From Paenalcaligenes sp021793095 (GTDB lineage Bacteria > Pseudomonadota > Gammaproteobacteria > Burkholderiales > Burkholderiaceae_B), in NCBI GenBank assembly GCA_027317645.1, contig DAHVQS010000004.1:25477-89476 (forward strand): a DNA stretch of 64,000 bases, in the 5' to 3' direction. Shown piece by piece: positions 49,306 through 58,379 of the stretch. Positions within the stretch are counted from its first letter, which is position 1; each line of letters begins with the position of its first letter. The translations under genes were made by a program, and so were the position numbers. The notes under the pieces are model-generated. The model did not search any database and was not told where the DNA came from. It saw nothing but the letters and a program-made list of their open reading frames with translations.

Positions 49306-52008
49306 ATGTCCTCTATTCAACAAACACCTATAGACATACATGCGGATGATCTTGATGAGCTCGAAACTCAAGAGTGGCTTGAAGCGCTGTCTGCAGTGCT
49401 AGACCGTGAAGGTCCAGAGCGTGCTCATTATCTTATCGAGCGTCTCACTGATTTGGCACGCCGTTCTGGGTCACGGATTCCTTTTTCGCCTCATACTGCA
49501 TATTTGAATACTATCCCCGTGGGGCTCGAGCCCGAGTATCCTGGCGATCCCGTATTAGAAGAGCGGATTCGTTCTTATATCCGCTGGAATGCCATGGCCA
49601 TGGTGGTCAAGGCAAATGAAAATCCGCCCACTGATGGCGGCGGGTTAGGGGGGCATATTGCTTCCTTTGCCTCTTTGGCGACGATGATTGAATGCGGTCA
49701 AAACCATTTTTGGAAGGCAGACGATGGCCAAGGGGGGGACTTGATTTATTTCCAAGGCCATACCTCCCCTGGAATGTATGCGCGTGCCTATTTAGAAGGA
49801 CGTCTGACTGAAGAACAGCTGGATAATTTCCGCCAAGAGGTGGATGGTAAAGGGATTCCTTCCTATCCACACCCCAAGCTGATGCCTGAGTTCTGGCAAT
49901 TCCCAACAGTTTCTATGGGATTAGGCCCGTTGATGGGCATTTATCAGGCGCGTTTTCTTAAGTATTTAGAGGCACGTGGTTTAGCTGACACCAAAGGGCG
50001 TAAGGTTTGGGTCTTTTTGGGTGATGGCGAAATGGATGAGCCCGAGTCTCTCGGGGCCATTGGTCTGGCGGCACGAGAAAAGCTGGATAACCTTATTTTC
50101 GTAGTTAACTGTAACCTACAGCGTCTCGATGGGCCTGTGCGCGGTAATGGCAAGATCATCCAAGAGCTCGAGGGCGTTTTCCGCGGCGGCGGCTGGAATG
50201 TCATCAAGCTGATTTGGGGTGGCTATTGGGATCCTCTACTCATGCGCGACAAAGAAGGGATCTTGCGTCAGGTGATGGAAGAGACCCTTGACGGTGAGTA
50301 TCAGGCCTATAAAGCAAATGATGGCGCTTATGTGCGCGAGCATTTCTTTGGCAAGCATCCCAAACTCCTTGAGATGGTGAGCCGAATGAGTGACGAAGAC
50401 ATTTGGCGTCTCAATCGAGGGGGCCACGATCCTTACAAGGTGTATGCGGCTTTTGACTCTGCCGTCAAGAGCGAAGGTCAGCCCACAGTTATTCTGGCCA
50501 AAACAATTAAGGGCTACGGGATGGGTCATATCGGCCAAGCCCAAAACCCAACGCACCAACAAAAGAGCTTGGATATTGATTCTATTAGAGAATTCCGCGA
50601 TCGTTTTAACATCCCCATTCCGGATGAGCGTTTGGAAGAAATTCCTTACTTCAAACCTGCAGCGGATTCTCCTGAAATGGAATATATGCTCGAGCATCGA
50701 CGCAAGCTCAATGGCTTTTTGCCCAAGCGTCGCGTCAAAGCTGATGAGTCTTTGCCAGTTCCCGAGCTTTCGGCATTTCAGGCGGTGCTTGAACCCACCG
50801 CAGAAGGTCGCGAAATCTCAACCACTCAAGCCTTTGTTCGCGTGCTGAATCAAATCCTGCGCGATAAAAGCTTGGGCCCCCGCGTAGTGCCTATCCTCGC
50901 TGACGAATCCCGTACTTTTGGTATGGAGGGTCTGTTTAGACAAATTGGTATTTACTCACCTGTAGGCCAAAAGTACACCCCTGTGGACAAGGGGCAGGTG
51001 ATGTATTACCGCGAGGACAAAAAAGGTCAACTGCTCCAAGAGGGGATTAACGAATTAGGTGCTTTTAGCTCTTGGATTGCTGCTGCCACCTCTTATTCCA
51101 GCAACAATCTAATTATGATCCCCTTCTTTATTTACTACTCCATGTTTGGTTTCCAACGTTTTGGTGACTTGGCATGGGCGGCAGGGGATATGCAAGCTCG
51201 CGGGTTTGTCCTAGGCGGGACGGCAGGTCGCACGACCTTAAACGGCGAGGGATTACAACACGAAGATGGCCATAGTCATGTCCAAGCTTCTGTTATCCCC
51301 AATTGTGTGAGCTATGACCCGACCTTTGGTCACGAGGTTGCAGTCATTATTCATGATGGCTTGCGACGCATGATGCATGAGCAAGAGGATGTCTTTTATT
51401 ACATCACCTTGATGAATGAAAACTATCCTCATCCTGGCCTTAAAGAGGGCGACGAAGAGGGTATTCTAAAAGGGATGTACCGCTTCAAGAGTCTCGATAA
51501 AGGCGAGCATCGAGTGCAGCTACTGGGTTCTGGCACAATTTTGCGCGAGGTCATTGCCGCACAACAGATTCTGGCTGATGATTGGGACGTAGGCTCTGAT
51601 GTTTGGAGCTGCACAAGCTTTACAGAATTACGCCGCGATGGGTTAGACTGCGAGCGCGAGGCGCTTTTGAATCCTGAAGATCCTGCGCCAACCCCTTATG
51701 TCACACGGATGCTCCAAGATACCCAAGGGCCTATCATTGCCTCTACGGACTACATTAAAGCCTTTGCGGATCAGATTCGTGCTTTCATTCCCGCAGATCG
51801 CACCTACAAGGTGTTAGGCACAGACGGCTATGGCCGTTCTGATTTCCGTGCCAAATTGCGTTATCACTTTGAAGTGGATCGCCATTTTGTAGTGATTAGT
51901 GCCCTCAAGGCATTGGCGGATGAGGGGGCAATCCCCGTCAGCAAGGTGACTGAGGCCATCAAGAAGTATGGCATTGATGTTAATAAACCGAATCCACACC
52001 ACGCTTAA
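49306..52008 (+). CDS. aceE: Pyruvate dehydrogenase E1 component (homodimeric)
   Basis: Thiamine-diphosphate enzyme that decarboxylates pyruvate and passes the acetyl group to the lipoyl domains of E2. The ThDP motif is FLGDGEMDEPESLGAIGLA with NCNLQRLDGPVRGNGK. QQKSLDIDSIREFRDRF, QKYTPVDKGQVMYYREDK and GLQHEDGHSHVQASVIPNC are typical AceE signatures. The frame is open to 49252, but ATG 49306 with GGAG eight bases upstream gives 900 residues, near the E. coli 887. aceF starts 10 bases after its stop and lpdA follows. Confidence 0.97.
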   Translation: MSSIQQTPIDIHADDLDELETQEWLEALSAVLDREGPERAHYLIERLTDLARRSGSRIPFSPHTAYLNTIPVGLEPEYPGDPVLEERIRSYIRWNAMAMVVKANENPPTDGGGLGGHIASFASLATMIECGQNHFWKADDGQGGDLIYFQGHTSPGMYARAYLEGRLTEEQLDNFRQEVDGKGIPSYPHPKLMPEFWQFPTVSMGLGPLMGIYQARFLKYLEARGLADTKGRKVWVFLGDGEMDEPESLGAIGLAAREKLDNLIFVVNCNLQRLDGPVRGNGKIIQELEGVFRGGGWNVIKLIWGGYWDPLLMRDKEGILRQVMEETLDGEYQAYKANDGAYVREHFFGKHPKLLEMVSRMSDEDIWRLNRGGHDPYKVYAAFDSAVKSEGQPTVILAKTIKGYGMGHIGQAQNPTHQQKSLDIDSIREFRDRFNIPIPDERLEEIPYFKPAADSPEMEYMLEHRRKLNGFLPKRRVKADESLPVPELSAFQAVLEPTAEGREISTTQAFVRVLNQILRDKSLGPRVVPILADESRTFGMEGLFRQIGIYSPVGQKYTPVDKGQVMYYREDKKGQLLQEGINELGAFSSWIAAATSYSSNNLIMIPFFIYYSMFGFQRFGDLAWAAGDMQARGFVLGGTAGRTTLNGEGLQHEDGHSHVQASVIPNCVSYDPTFGHEVAVIIHDGLRRMMHEQEDVFYYITLMNENYPHPGLKEGDEEGILKGMYRFKSLDKGEHRVQLLGSGTILREVIAAQQILADDWDVGSDVWSCTSFTELRRDGLDCEREALLNPEDPAPTPYVTRMLQDTQGPIIASTDYIKAFADQIRAFIPADRTYKVLGTDGYGRSDFRAKLRYHFEVDRHFVVISALKALADEGAIPVSKVTEAIKKYGIDVNKPNPHHA

Positions 52009-52018
52009 GGAGATCGTC

Positions 52019-53713
52019 ATGAGTCGTTTAGTTGAGGTACTAATTCCTGATATCGGCGATGACGGCGAAGTGGACGTCATTGAGGTCTTGGTCAATGAGG
52101 GGGATACGGTCGATGTTGAACAAAGCTTGATCACTCTCGAGTCTGACAAGGCGTCTATGGAGGTTCCTTCTTCTCACGCTGGAGTGGTTAAGAAAATGCG
52201 CGTCCAGGTGGGCGATAAGGTGACCCAAGGAACAGTCATCTTAGAGCTCCAAGAGGCCGACGCAGCTGATAATCAAGAGAAACAGGCTGAATCCGCACCC
52301 GCAAAAGCAGATAGCGCGGATAGCGCCGCATCAACGGCACCTGCAGCAGCCACTGAGACCGTGACTGTGGTGGTGCCTGATATTGGCGATGACGGCGAGG
52401 TCGATGTGATCGAGGTTTTGGTTGCAGTAGGAGACCAGGTCGAGCAAGAGCAGAGCTTGATTACGCTCGAATCTGATAAGGCGTCGATGGAGGTGCCTTC
52501 CTCACACGCCGGTACTGTCAAAGAGCTGCGCGTCCAGGTGGGCGATAAAGTCACCGAGGGCAGCGAAATTTTAGTGCTCGAAAGCAGTCAAACGGCAGAA
52601 TCGTCTGAGCCTCCAGCTGCAGCATCCGAAACCCCCGCAGAGGCACCCGCTTCAGCTGCCTCTACTGCCGCTGCTGCAGACAAGGCATCGAGCAAGAGCG
52701 TTAGCTCCGAAGGGGGCAAAATGGCTTCTGAGCCACCGACACGGAGCTCGCCGACAGAGGCATTTGCTGCTGCAGATGTGCCTGCGACTAGTTTGCCGCA
52801 TGCTTCACCCTCGGTGCGTGCCTTTGCACGTGAATTAGGGGTTGATCTGCACTTGGTCGAAGGGACTGCCCGCAAAGGCCGGATTACAGCGGATGATGTT
52901 AAATTATTCGTTAAAAATCGCATGGCAGAGCCTACTGGCGCCACAGGAGCAACCGCATCAGCAGGTGCACAATTAGGTGGCCTCGATGTGCTGCCATGGC
53001 CCAAGGTCGATTTCGAACGCTTTGGCGAGATAGAAACGCAGCCGCTTTCGCGCATCAAAAAGATTTCAGGTGCTAATTTGCATCGAAATTGGGTGATGAT
53101 TCCGCATGTCACTAATAATGATGTGGCAGACATCACTGAACTAGAGGCATTGCGTAAGCAATTAAATGCCGAGTACAAAAAGGATGGCGTGCGCGTGACG
53201 ATGCTCGCATTTTTAATCAAAGCATGTGTGGCCGCACTCAAGAAATTCCCCGAGTTCAATAGCTCGCTGGATGGGGATAATTTAGTTTTGAAAAAGTACT
53301 ACAACATCGGCTTTGCCGCGGATACACCCCAAGGCCTAGTCGTTCCTGTACTCAAAGACGCCGACAAAAAAGGGGTGATCGAAATTGCCCAAGAAATGGG
53401 CGATTTAGCCGCCCAGGCCCGTGAAGGTAAATTAGGAGCAGCGCAAATGCAGGGCGGATGCTTCACTATTTCTTCTTTAGGGGGGATTGGGGGCACTGAT
53501 TTCACACCGATTATTAATGCGCCAGAGGTGGCGATTCTCGGTGTATCGCGTTCGAGTATGCAGCCTGTTTGGAATGGCAATGAGTTCGAGCCTCGCCTCA
53601 TGCTTCCCTTATCATTGTCCTATGACCACCGCGTGATTGACGGGGCGGCGGCTGCGCGCTTTAATGCCTACCTCGCACAACTGTTGGCCGATTTCCGCCG
53701 CATTATTCTATAA
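52019..53713 (+). CDS. aceF: Dihydrolipoyllysine acetyltransferase, pyruvate dehydrogenase E2
   Basis: Core of the pyruvate dehydrogenase complex, passing acetyl groups to CoA. It has two lipoyl domains (lipoylated Lys44 and Lys154, both in LESDKASMEVPSSHAG), each followed by an Ala/Pro/Ser-rich flexible linker, a peripheral subunit-binding domain at about 263-299 (SPSVRAFARELGVDL) and the catalytic domain with the active His537 in LSYDHRVIDGAAAARF. AAGGAG precedes ATG 52019; the frame is open further upstream inside aceE, but this is the family start (564 residues). Confidence 0.97.
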   Translation: MSRLVEVLIPDIGDDGEVDVIEVLVNEGDTVDVEQSLITLESDKASMEVPSSHAGVVKKMRVQVGDKVTQGTVILELQEADAADNQEKQAESAPAKADSADSAASTAPAAATETVTVVVPDIGDDGEVDVIEVLVAVGDQVEQEQSLITLESDKASMEVPSSHAGTVKELRVQVGDKVTEGSEILVLESSQTAESSEPPAAASETPAEAPASAASTAAAADKASSKSVSSEGGKMASEPPTRSSPTEAFAAADVPATSLPHASPSVRAFARELGVDLHLVEGTARKGRITADDVKLFVKNRMAEPTGATGATASAGAQLGGLDVLPWPKVDFERFGEIETQPLSRIKKISGANLHRNWVMIPHVTNNDVADITELEALRKQLNAEYKKDGVRVTMLAFLIKACVAALKKFPEFNSSLDGDNLVLKKYYNIGFAADTPQGLVVPVLKDADKKGVIEIAQEMGDLAAQAREGKLGAAQMQGGCFTISSLGGIGGTDFTPIINAPEVAILGVSRSSMQPVWNGNEFEPRLMLPLSLSYDHRVIDGAAAARFNAYLAQLLADFRRIIL

Positions 53714-53724
53714 AGGGGACACTT

Positions 53725-55518
53725 ATGTCTAAACATACTTTAGTGATTCCGGATATTGGCGCCGACGAAGAGGTAGACGTTATCGAGGTGTTGGTAGCGG
53801 TGGGCGATCAGGTAGAAGAAGAGCAAAGCCTGATCACGCTCGAATCAGATAAAGCCTCTATGGAAATCCCATCCAGTCATGCAGGTGAGATTTTAGAGTT
53901 GCTGGTCAAGGTGGGTGACAAGGTCAAAACAGGTGATCCCATTGCCGAGGTAAAACTCGCTGAGGGAGGTGGTGCCGCAGAGGCAGCTACCTCTGACAGT
54001 GCCGCTGCCGAGCAAAGCGAATCAGATACACAGAGCACTGCTCAGGCCTCGACCGAGTCCGCATCTGCGACAACTGCTGCAGCCGCCCAGAGCAGCAGCG
54101 ATCAAGCTCCGGCTGATGCCGTTGATGTGGTTGTCTTAGGGGCAGGCCCTGGGGGGTATTCAGCGGCCTTCCGCGCTGCAGATTTAGGCTTAAATGTCGT
54201 GCTTGTTGAGCGCTATAGCACATTAGGTGGTGTTTGCCTTAACGTGGGGTGCATCCCATCCAAGAGTTTATTGCACACCATTGCTGCTTACGAGACTGCA
54301 CTCGATCTCAAGGACCATGGGATTAGCTTTGAGCAGCCCACCATCGATCTCGCACAGATGCGCCAGTTTAAAGATGGGGTGATCAATAAGCTCACACAAG
54401 GTTTGGCCGGGATGGCCAAGGCCCGCAAGGTGCGTGTGATTCAGGGCGTGGGCGAGTTTCAAGACCCTCATCATTTGTCAGTTCGTACCGAGCAAGGCCA
54501 AGAGGTGGTCGCTTTTAAACATGCGATCATCGCTGCGGGTAGCCGTGCAGTGCATCTTCCCTTTATGCCAGATGACGAACGAGTGATTGACTCAACAGGG
54601 GCTTTAACTTTACCTGAAATCCCAGAGAAAATGCTCGTCATCGGTGGGGGTATTATTGGATTAGAGATGGCCACCGTTTATGCTGGCTTAGGTGCCAAAA
54701 TAGACTTAGTAGAGATGCAGCCCACCTTAATGCAGGGCGCTGACAAGGATTTAGTTAAAATTTGGCAAAAACATAACGCTTGGCGTTTTGAGAATATTTG
54801 GCTAAATTCTAAAACTGTGAGCGTGCGTGCGGATGATGATGGTCTATGGGCCCAATTCGAAGGTGACAAGGCACCCAAAGAAGAGCAGCGCTACGACTTG
54901 ATACTGCAATCCGTTGGGCGGATCCCTAACGGTAAAAATATTGGTGCAGAACAAGCCGGTATTGCTGTTGATGAGCGTGGCTATATTGCTGTTGATCAGC
55001 AAATGCGTACCAATGTACCCCATATCTTTGCTATCGGGGATATTATTGGGCAGCCAATGCTGGCACACAAAGCGGTTCACGAAGGGCATGTCGCGGCAGA
55101 AGCGGCGGCGGGGCACAAGCGCTTTTTTGATGCGCGTGTGATTCCCTCTGTAGCATATACCGATCCCGAGGTAGCTTGGGTAGGCATCACAGAAGAAGAG
55201 GCCAAAGCCCAGGGGCTAAAGGTTAAAATCGGTCGATTCCCCTGGATGGCTTCCGGGCGCGCAATTGCCAATGCCCGCGATGAGGGGCTCACTAAACTCA
55301 TATTTGATGAGGAAACTGGGCGCATTATCGGCGGGGCGATCGTCGGCACAGGTGCTGGCGACATGATTGGTGAGGTAGCGTTAGCGATTGAAATGGGCGC
55401 CGATCAAGTGGATATTGCCAGTACCATTCACCCACATCCCACCTTGGGTGAGTCTATTCATATGGCAGCCGCAGAGTCATTGGGTATTTGTACAGATTTA
55501 CCGCCTCAGCGCAAATAA
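53725..55518 (+). CDS. lpdA: Dihydrolipoyl dehydrogenase with N-terminal lipoyl domain
   Basis: Flavoprotein E3 that reoxidises dihydrolipoyl groups with NAD. Unlike E. coli Lpd it starts with a lipoyl domain (about residues 1-78, Lys43 in LESDKASMEIPSSHAG) and an Ala/Ser-rich linker to about 130, then the FAD motif VVVLGAGPGGYSAAF, the redox disulfide C171/C176 in GGVCLNVGCIPSK, the NAD motif VIGGGIIGLEMA and the C-terminal HPHPTLGE active histidine. The length is 597 residues. This fused form is usual in betaproteobacterial pyruvate dehydrogenase operons. It is 11 bases after aceF and ends at a good terminator. Confidence 0.97.
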   Translation: MSKHTLVIPDIGADEEVDVIEVLVAVGDQVEEEQSLITLESDKASMEIPSSHAGEILELLVKVGDKVKTGDPIAEVKLAEGGGAAEAATSDSAAAEQSESDTQSTAQASTESASATTAAAAQSSSDQAPADAVDVVVLGAGPGGYSAAFRAADLGLNVVLVERYSTLGGVCLNVGCIPSKSLLHTIAAYETALDLKDHGISFEQPTIDLAQMRQFKDGVINKLTQGLAGMAKARKVRVIQGVGEFQDPHHLSVRTEQGQEVVAFKHAIIAAGSRAVHLPFMPDDERVIDSTGALTLPEIPEKMLVIGGGIIGLEMATVYAGLGAKIDLVEMQPTLMQGADKDLVKIWQKHNAWRFENIWLNSKTVSVRADDDGLWAQFEGDKAPKEEQRYDLILQSVGRIPNGKNIGAEQAGIAVDERGYIAVDQQMRTNVPHIFAIGDIIGQPMLAHKAVHEGHVAAEAAAGHKRFFDARVIPSVAYTDPEVAWVGITEEEAKAQGLKVKIGRFPWMASGRAIANARDEGLTKLIFDEETGRIIGGAIVGTGAGDMIGEVALAIEMGADQVDIASTIHPHPTLGESIHMAAAESLGICTDLPPQRK

Positions 55519-55546
55519 CTCATCGCTAGCTATCGGTATTGTCTTG

Positions 55547-55584
55547 TTGGCAGGTGGGCGTCGCCTACCTGCCAATTTTGTTTT
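55547..55584 (+). terminator. Intrinsic terminator after lpdA
   Basis: TTGGCAGGT (55547-55555) and ACCTGCCAA (55567-55575), perfect over 9 bp and extendable inward by GGCG/CGCC past a mismatch, followed by TTTTGTTTT. It separates the pyruvate dehydrogenase operon from folC. Confidence 0.75.
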
Positions 55585-55599
55585 AAAGGAGTATGGCCC

Positions 55600-56982
55600 A
55601 TGGGGCACGCGCAGAACGATCTTCAAAGCATAGAGCAGTGGCAAGATTACTTACTTGCATTACACCCCACAGAAATTGATTTGGGTCTAGATCGCGTCAG
55701 AGTTGTTTTTGATAAATTAAACATCCACAGCCCAGCACTAAAAATTATTATTGGTGGGACCAATGGCAAAGGTTCCACAGGGGCGATTCTAGAGGCTATT
55801 TTACTGGCATCTGGGTATCGCGTTGGGGTGTATAGTTCTCCGCATTTAGTGCATTTTAACGAGCGTTTTCGTATCAATGGTGAGGCGGTAGACGAGTCAC
55901 TGCTATGTGATCACTTGGCCAAGGTAGAGGCGCATCGTGGCGATACTTCTTTGACATTTTTTGAGCACACTACACTCGCGGGTTTTAGTTTGTTCGCACA
56001 GCAACCCTTGGATGTTTGGATTTTAGAAGTGGGGTTGGGGGGTCGCTTAGACGCAGTTAACTTAATTGACGGGGATTGCTCAGTCATTACCCAAGTTGAT
56101 TTGGATCACCAAGAGTATCTCAGTGGAGATCGTGAAAAAATAGGCTTTGAAAAAGCGGCCATTTTTCGTTCTGGGCGTCCCGCTATTTGTGGCGATCCTC
56201 TGCCGCCACAAAGCTTACTGGATTATGCGGCTGAGATACAGGCGCCCCTGTGGGTGATGGATCGCGATTTTAGTGTGCATGTTGATATGCACCAGTGGCA
56301 ATACCGTGGGCCGGAACGACGACGTTCAGCGCTGCCTTTTCCGGGATTACGCGGGGCTAATCAGCTCCCTAATGCGGCCATTGCTTTGGCCGTGCTGGAT
56401 GCGCTGAGTGATCATTTAGTGATTCCTATCCAAGACATTAAACAAGGATTGCTGAGCGCCCACCTAGAAGGAAGGTTTCAGGTCTTACCCGGACAACCTA
56501 CCACCATCTTAGATGTAGGCCACAACCCACATGCGTTAAGATCTTTTGCCTACAATTTGCAGCAAATACCAACAACTGGCCGTACCATTGCGGTTGTAGG
56601 TATGCTAAAAGATAAAGAGGTGGTGAACGCCCTTAAACCATTGGTAAATCAAATTGATTTGTGGCTTTGCGCGAGCATACCGGGTGCCCGAGGGCTCGAT
56701 GCCGAGACACTGTCAAGGTTTGTGAAAGAGGCGTATGCAACTGCTGAAAAGACTGCTATAAATCCGTCAGTCGACACCACCACACAGCAAAAACCGACCG
56801 TTCGCCCACGAGTGTCTCATACAAAGGCGCCCAGCTTGGAAATCCAATGCTTTGATACCGTCACTGAGGCATACAATGAGGCGCAGCGCATTAGCACGGT
56901 TAATGATAAAATTGCTGTCTTCGGTTCTTTTATGACCGTCGGACCAATACTTGATTACTTGAAAGCAACTCAAAGCGAATAG
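55600..56982 (+). CDS. folC: Bifunctional folylpolyglutamate synthase / dihydrofolate synthase
   Basis: ATP-dependent ligase that adds glutamate to dihydropteroate and to folates. The P-loop is IIGGTNGKGSTGAIL, followed by YRVGVYSSPHLVHFNERFRI, EVGLGGRLDAVNL and ITQVDLDHQEYL; LDVGHNPHALRSF is the second-domain motif. The length is 460 residues, a little long because of an insertion near residue 385-410 (NPSVDTTTQQKPTVRPRV). AAAGGAG lies eight bases before ATG 55600; another ATG at 55593 is in a different frame. dedD, cvpA and purF follow; accD, often found upstream, is replaced by lpdA. Confidence 0.95.
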   Translation: MGHAQNDLQSIEQWQDYLLALHPTEIDLGLDRVRVVFDKLNIHSPALKIIIGGTNGKGSTGAILEAILLASGYRVGVYSSPHLVHFNERFRINGEAVDESLLCDHLAKVEAHRGDTSLTFFEHTTLAGFSLFAQQPLDVWILEVGLGGRLDAVNLIDGDCSVITQVDLDHQEYLSGDREKIGFEKAAIFRSGRPAICGDPLPPQSLLDYAAEIQAPLWVMDRDFSVHVDMHQWQYRGPERRRSALPFPGLRGANQLPNAAIALAVLDALSDHLVIPIQDIKQGLLSAHLEGRFQVLPGQPTTILDVGHNPHALRSFAYNLQQIPTTGRTIAVVGMLKDKEVVNALKPLVNQIDLWLCASIPGARGLDAETLSRFVKEAYATAEKTAINPSVDTTTQQKPTVRPRVSHTKAPSLEIQCFDTVTEAYNEAQRISTVNDKIAVFGSFMTVGPILDYLKATQSE

Positions 56983-57032
56983 TAGTGATTGGCCGGCGGC
57001 GCATAGCGTCTACCACAGGATTTTGTATATCT

Positions 57033-57878
57033 ATGGGATTTTTTGCACGTAAGGGTGCTGCGTCGCAGCGTGAGCATGGCAGTCAAGAAGACCAGCTTGT
57101 TGAGTTACGCCGACGAGCCCGCAGGAGGCTGATTGGCGCGCTGGTTATTGTATTAATTGCAGTCGTTTTTGTACCTATATTTTTAAAAAGCGACGGTGCA
57201 GACGAAGTCGAACAAGTCGTACAGGTGTTTCCACCCATTGTGGCGCCAGACGCTGACTCAACACAAAATGCACTCATCGATCAGGATGAGGATGCTTTTA
57301 GCCCTGTTGAGGCTGAGGATGCAAACGAAGATGTACAGGGTACTGAGGATGAACTCCCCAGTAATGAGTCCGAAATGGTTGAGCAAAGTGCGGTAGACTT
57401 GCCCGAAATAGAGATGCAAACCGAGGCTGAGGTTGCCGATGACCGTGACGAGGTGGCGGACTCTTCACAGGCTGACTCTGCCACAAATGCTGAGACAGAG
57501 CCCAGCAAAACTGAATCCGATTCACAGTCACAATCTAAACCCGAGCCGGCTAAAAATGAGCCTGAACGTACTGATGATGGTTCTGTGGCTTTGGCACTAT
57601 TAGAAGGGCGTACCCCAGAGGACACAGGCAATAATGAGCAGGGCGCTGCACAACGCGGATCTTTTACGGTACAGGTGGCGGCCTATTCCAGTGGTGATGG
57701 GGCTAATAACCGTCGCGAGCAATTAATCTCTGCCGGGGTCAATAATGCCTTTGTTGAGGAGGATGCGGGTACTTATCGGTTGCGTGTCGGGCCATTTGAA
57801 AGTCGCCAAGCCGCCGAGGCAGCGTTGACGCGTCTACGCTCTTTAGGTTATGACGATAGCTTTATCCGTTCCCAGTGA
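57033..57878 (+). CDS. dedD: SPOR-domain membrane protein, DedD-like
   Basis: Single-pass inner-membrane protein with a periplasmic peptidoglycan-binding SPOR domain, a type that gathers at the division septum. A basic stretch (VELRRRARRRLIGAL) precedes the membrane helix at about residues 31-50; a long acidic Glu/Asp/Ser-rich linker follows, then the SPOR domain in the last 75 residues (GSFTVQVAAYSSGDGANNRR to LRSLGYDDSFI). The frame is open from GTG 56985; ATG 57033 (MGFFARKGAA) matches relatives and gives 281 residues. Its last codons overlap the cvpA start. Confidence 0.88.
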   Translation: MGFFARKGAASQREHGSQEDQLVELRRRARRRLIGALVIVLIAVVFVPIFLKSDGADEVEQVVQVFPPIVAPDADSTQNALIDQDEDAFSPVEAEDANEDVQGTEDELPSNESEMVEQSAVDLPEIEMQTEAEVADDRDEVADSSQADSATNAETEPSKTESDSQSQSKPEPAKNEPERTDDGSVALALLEGRTPEDTGNNEQGAAQRGSFTVQVAAYSSGDGANNRREQLISAGVNNAFVEEDAGTYRLRVGPFESRQAAEAALTRLRSLGYDDSFIRSQ

Positions 57879-58363
57879 GTACTTTAGATTATTTCATCTT
57901 AGGCATTTTGCTCATTTCCTCTGGGCTGGGTTTTGTGCGCGGCATTATTAAGGAAATACTGTCGCTCATTGCCTTTATCGCAGCTTTTTTGGGGGCCCTC
58001 AACTGGGGCCCATACTTGGCTGCTTTGCTCACAGATTTTATTTCTTTTCATCCGCTACTGCTGTCTGCAATCGCATATATTATTGTTTTTGTAGTCATTT
58101 TGCTGATTGTGGGCATGCTTAACCTCTTATTAACCACGCTCATCGACAAGACAGGCTTGAGCCCTGCGGATCAGGGGCTGGGAGTCTTATTTGGTTTGTT
58201 ACGCGGTGCAGTGATTGTGCTGGCACTGGTTGTTTTGGCGAGTTATACTGCCATCCGTCAAGAACCTTGGTGGCAAGCGTCTCAACTTGTGCCTATCGCT
58301 GAACTGGGCATCGCCCAAATTAAGGACTGGATGCCCGCAACTGCTGCCTGGTTGCCCAACTAG
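57875..58363 (+). CDS. cvpA: CvpA family membrane protein
   Basis: Inner-membrane protein of 162 residues with four hydrophobic segments, named for colicin V production in E. coli; its general role is unclear, with links to envelope integrity. The start MSTLDYFILGILLISSGLGF and the loop VRGIIKEILSLIAFIAAFLG are typical. The start is GTG 57875, overlapping the dedD stop by four bases. It is directly followed by purF, the conserved cvpA-purF pairing. Confidence 0.93.
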   Translation: MSTLDYFILGILLISSGLGFVRGIIKEILSLIAFIAAFLGALNWGPYLAALLTDFISFHPLLLSAIAYIIVFVVILLIVGMLNLLLTTLIDKTGLSPADQGLGVLFGLLRGAVIVLALVVLASYTAIRQEPWWQASQLVPIAELGIAQIKDWMPATAAWLPN

Positions 58364-58379
58364 TCAAAAAGGAATATTT

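Noticed and set aside
52588..53259. Open frame of 223 codons opposite aceF
   Set aside because: It mirrors the Ala/Pro/Ser-rich linkers of the E2 gene, where antisense stops are rare. No family features.
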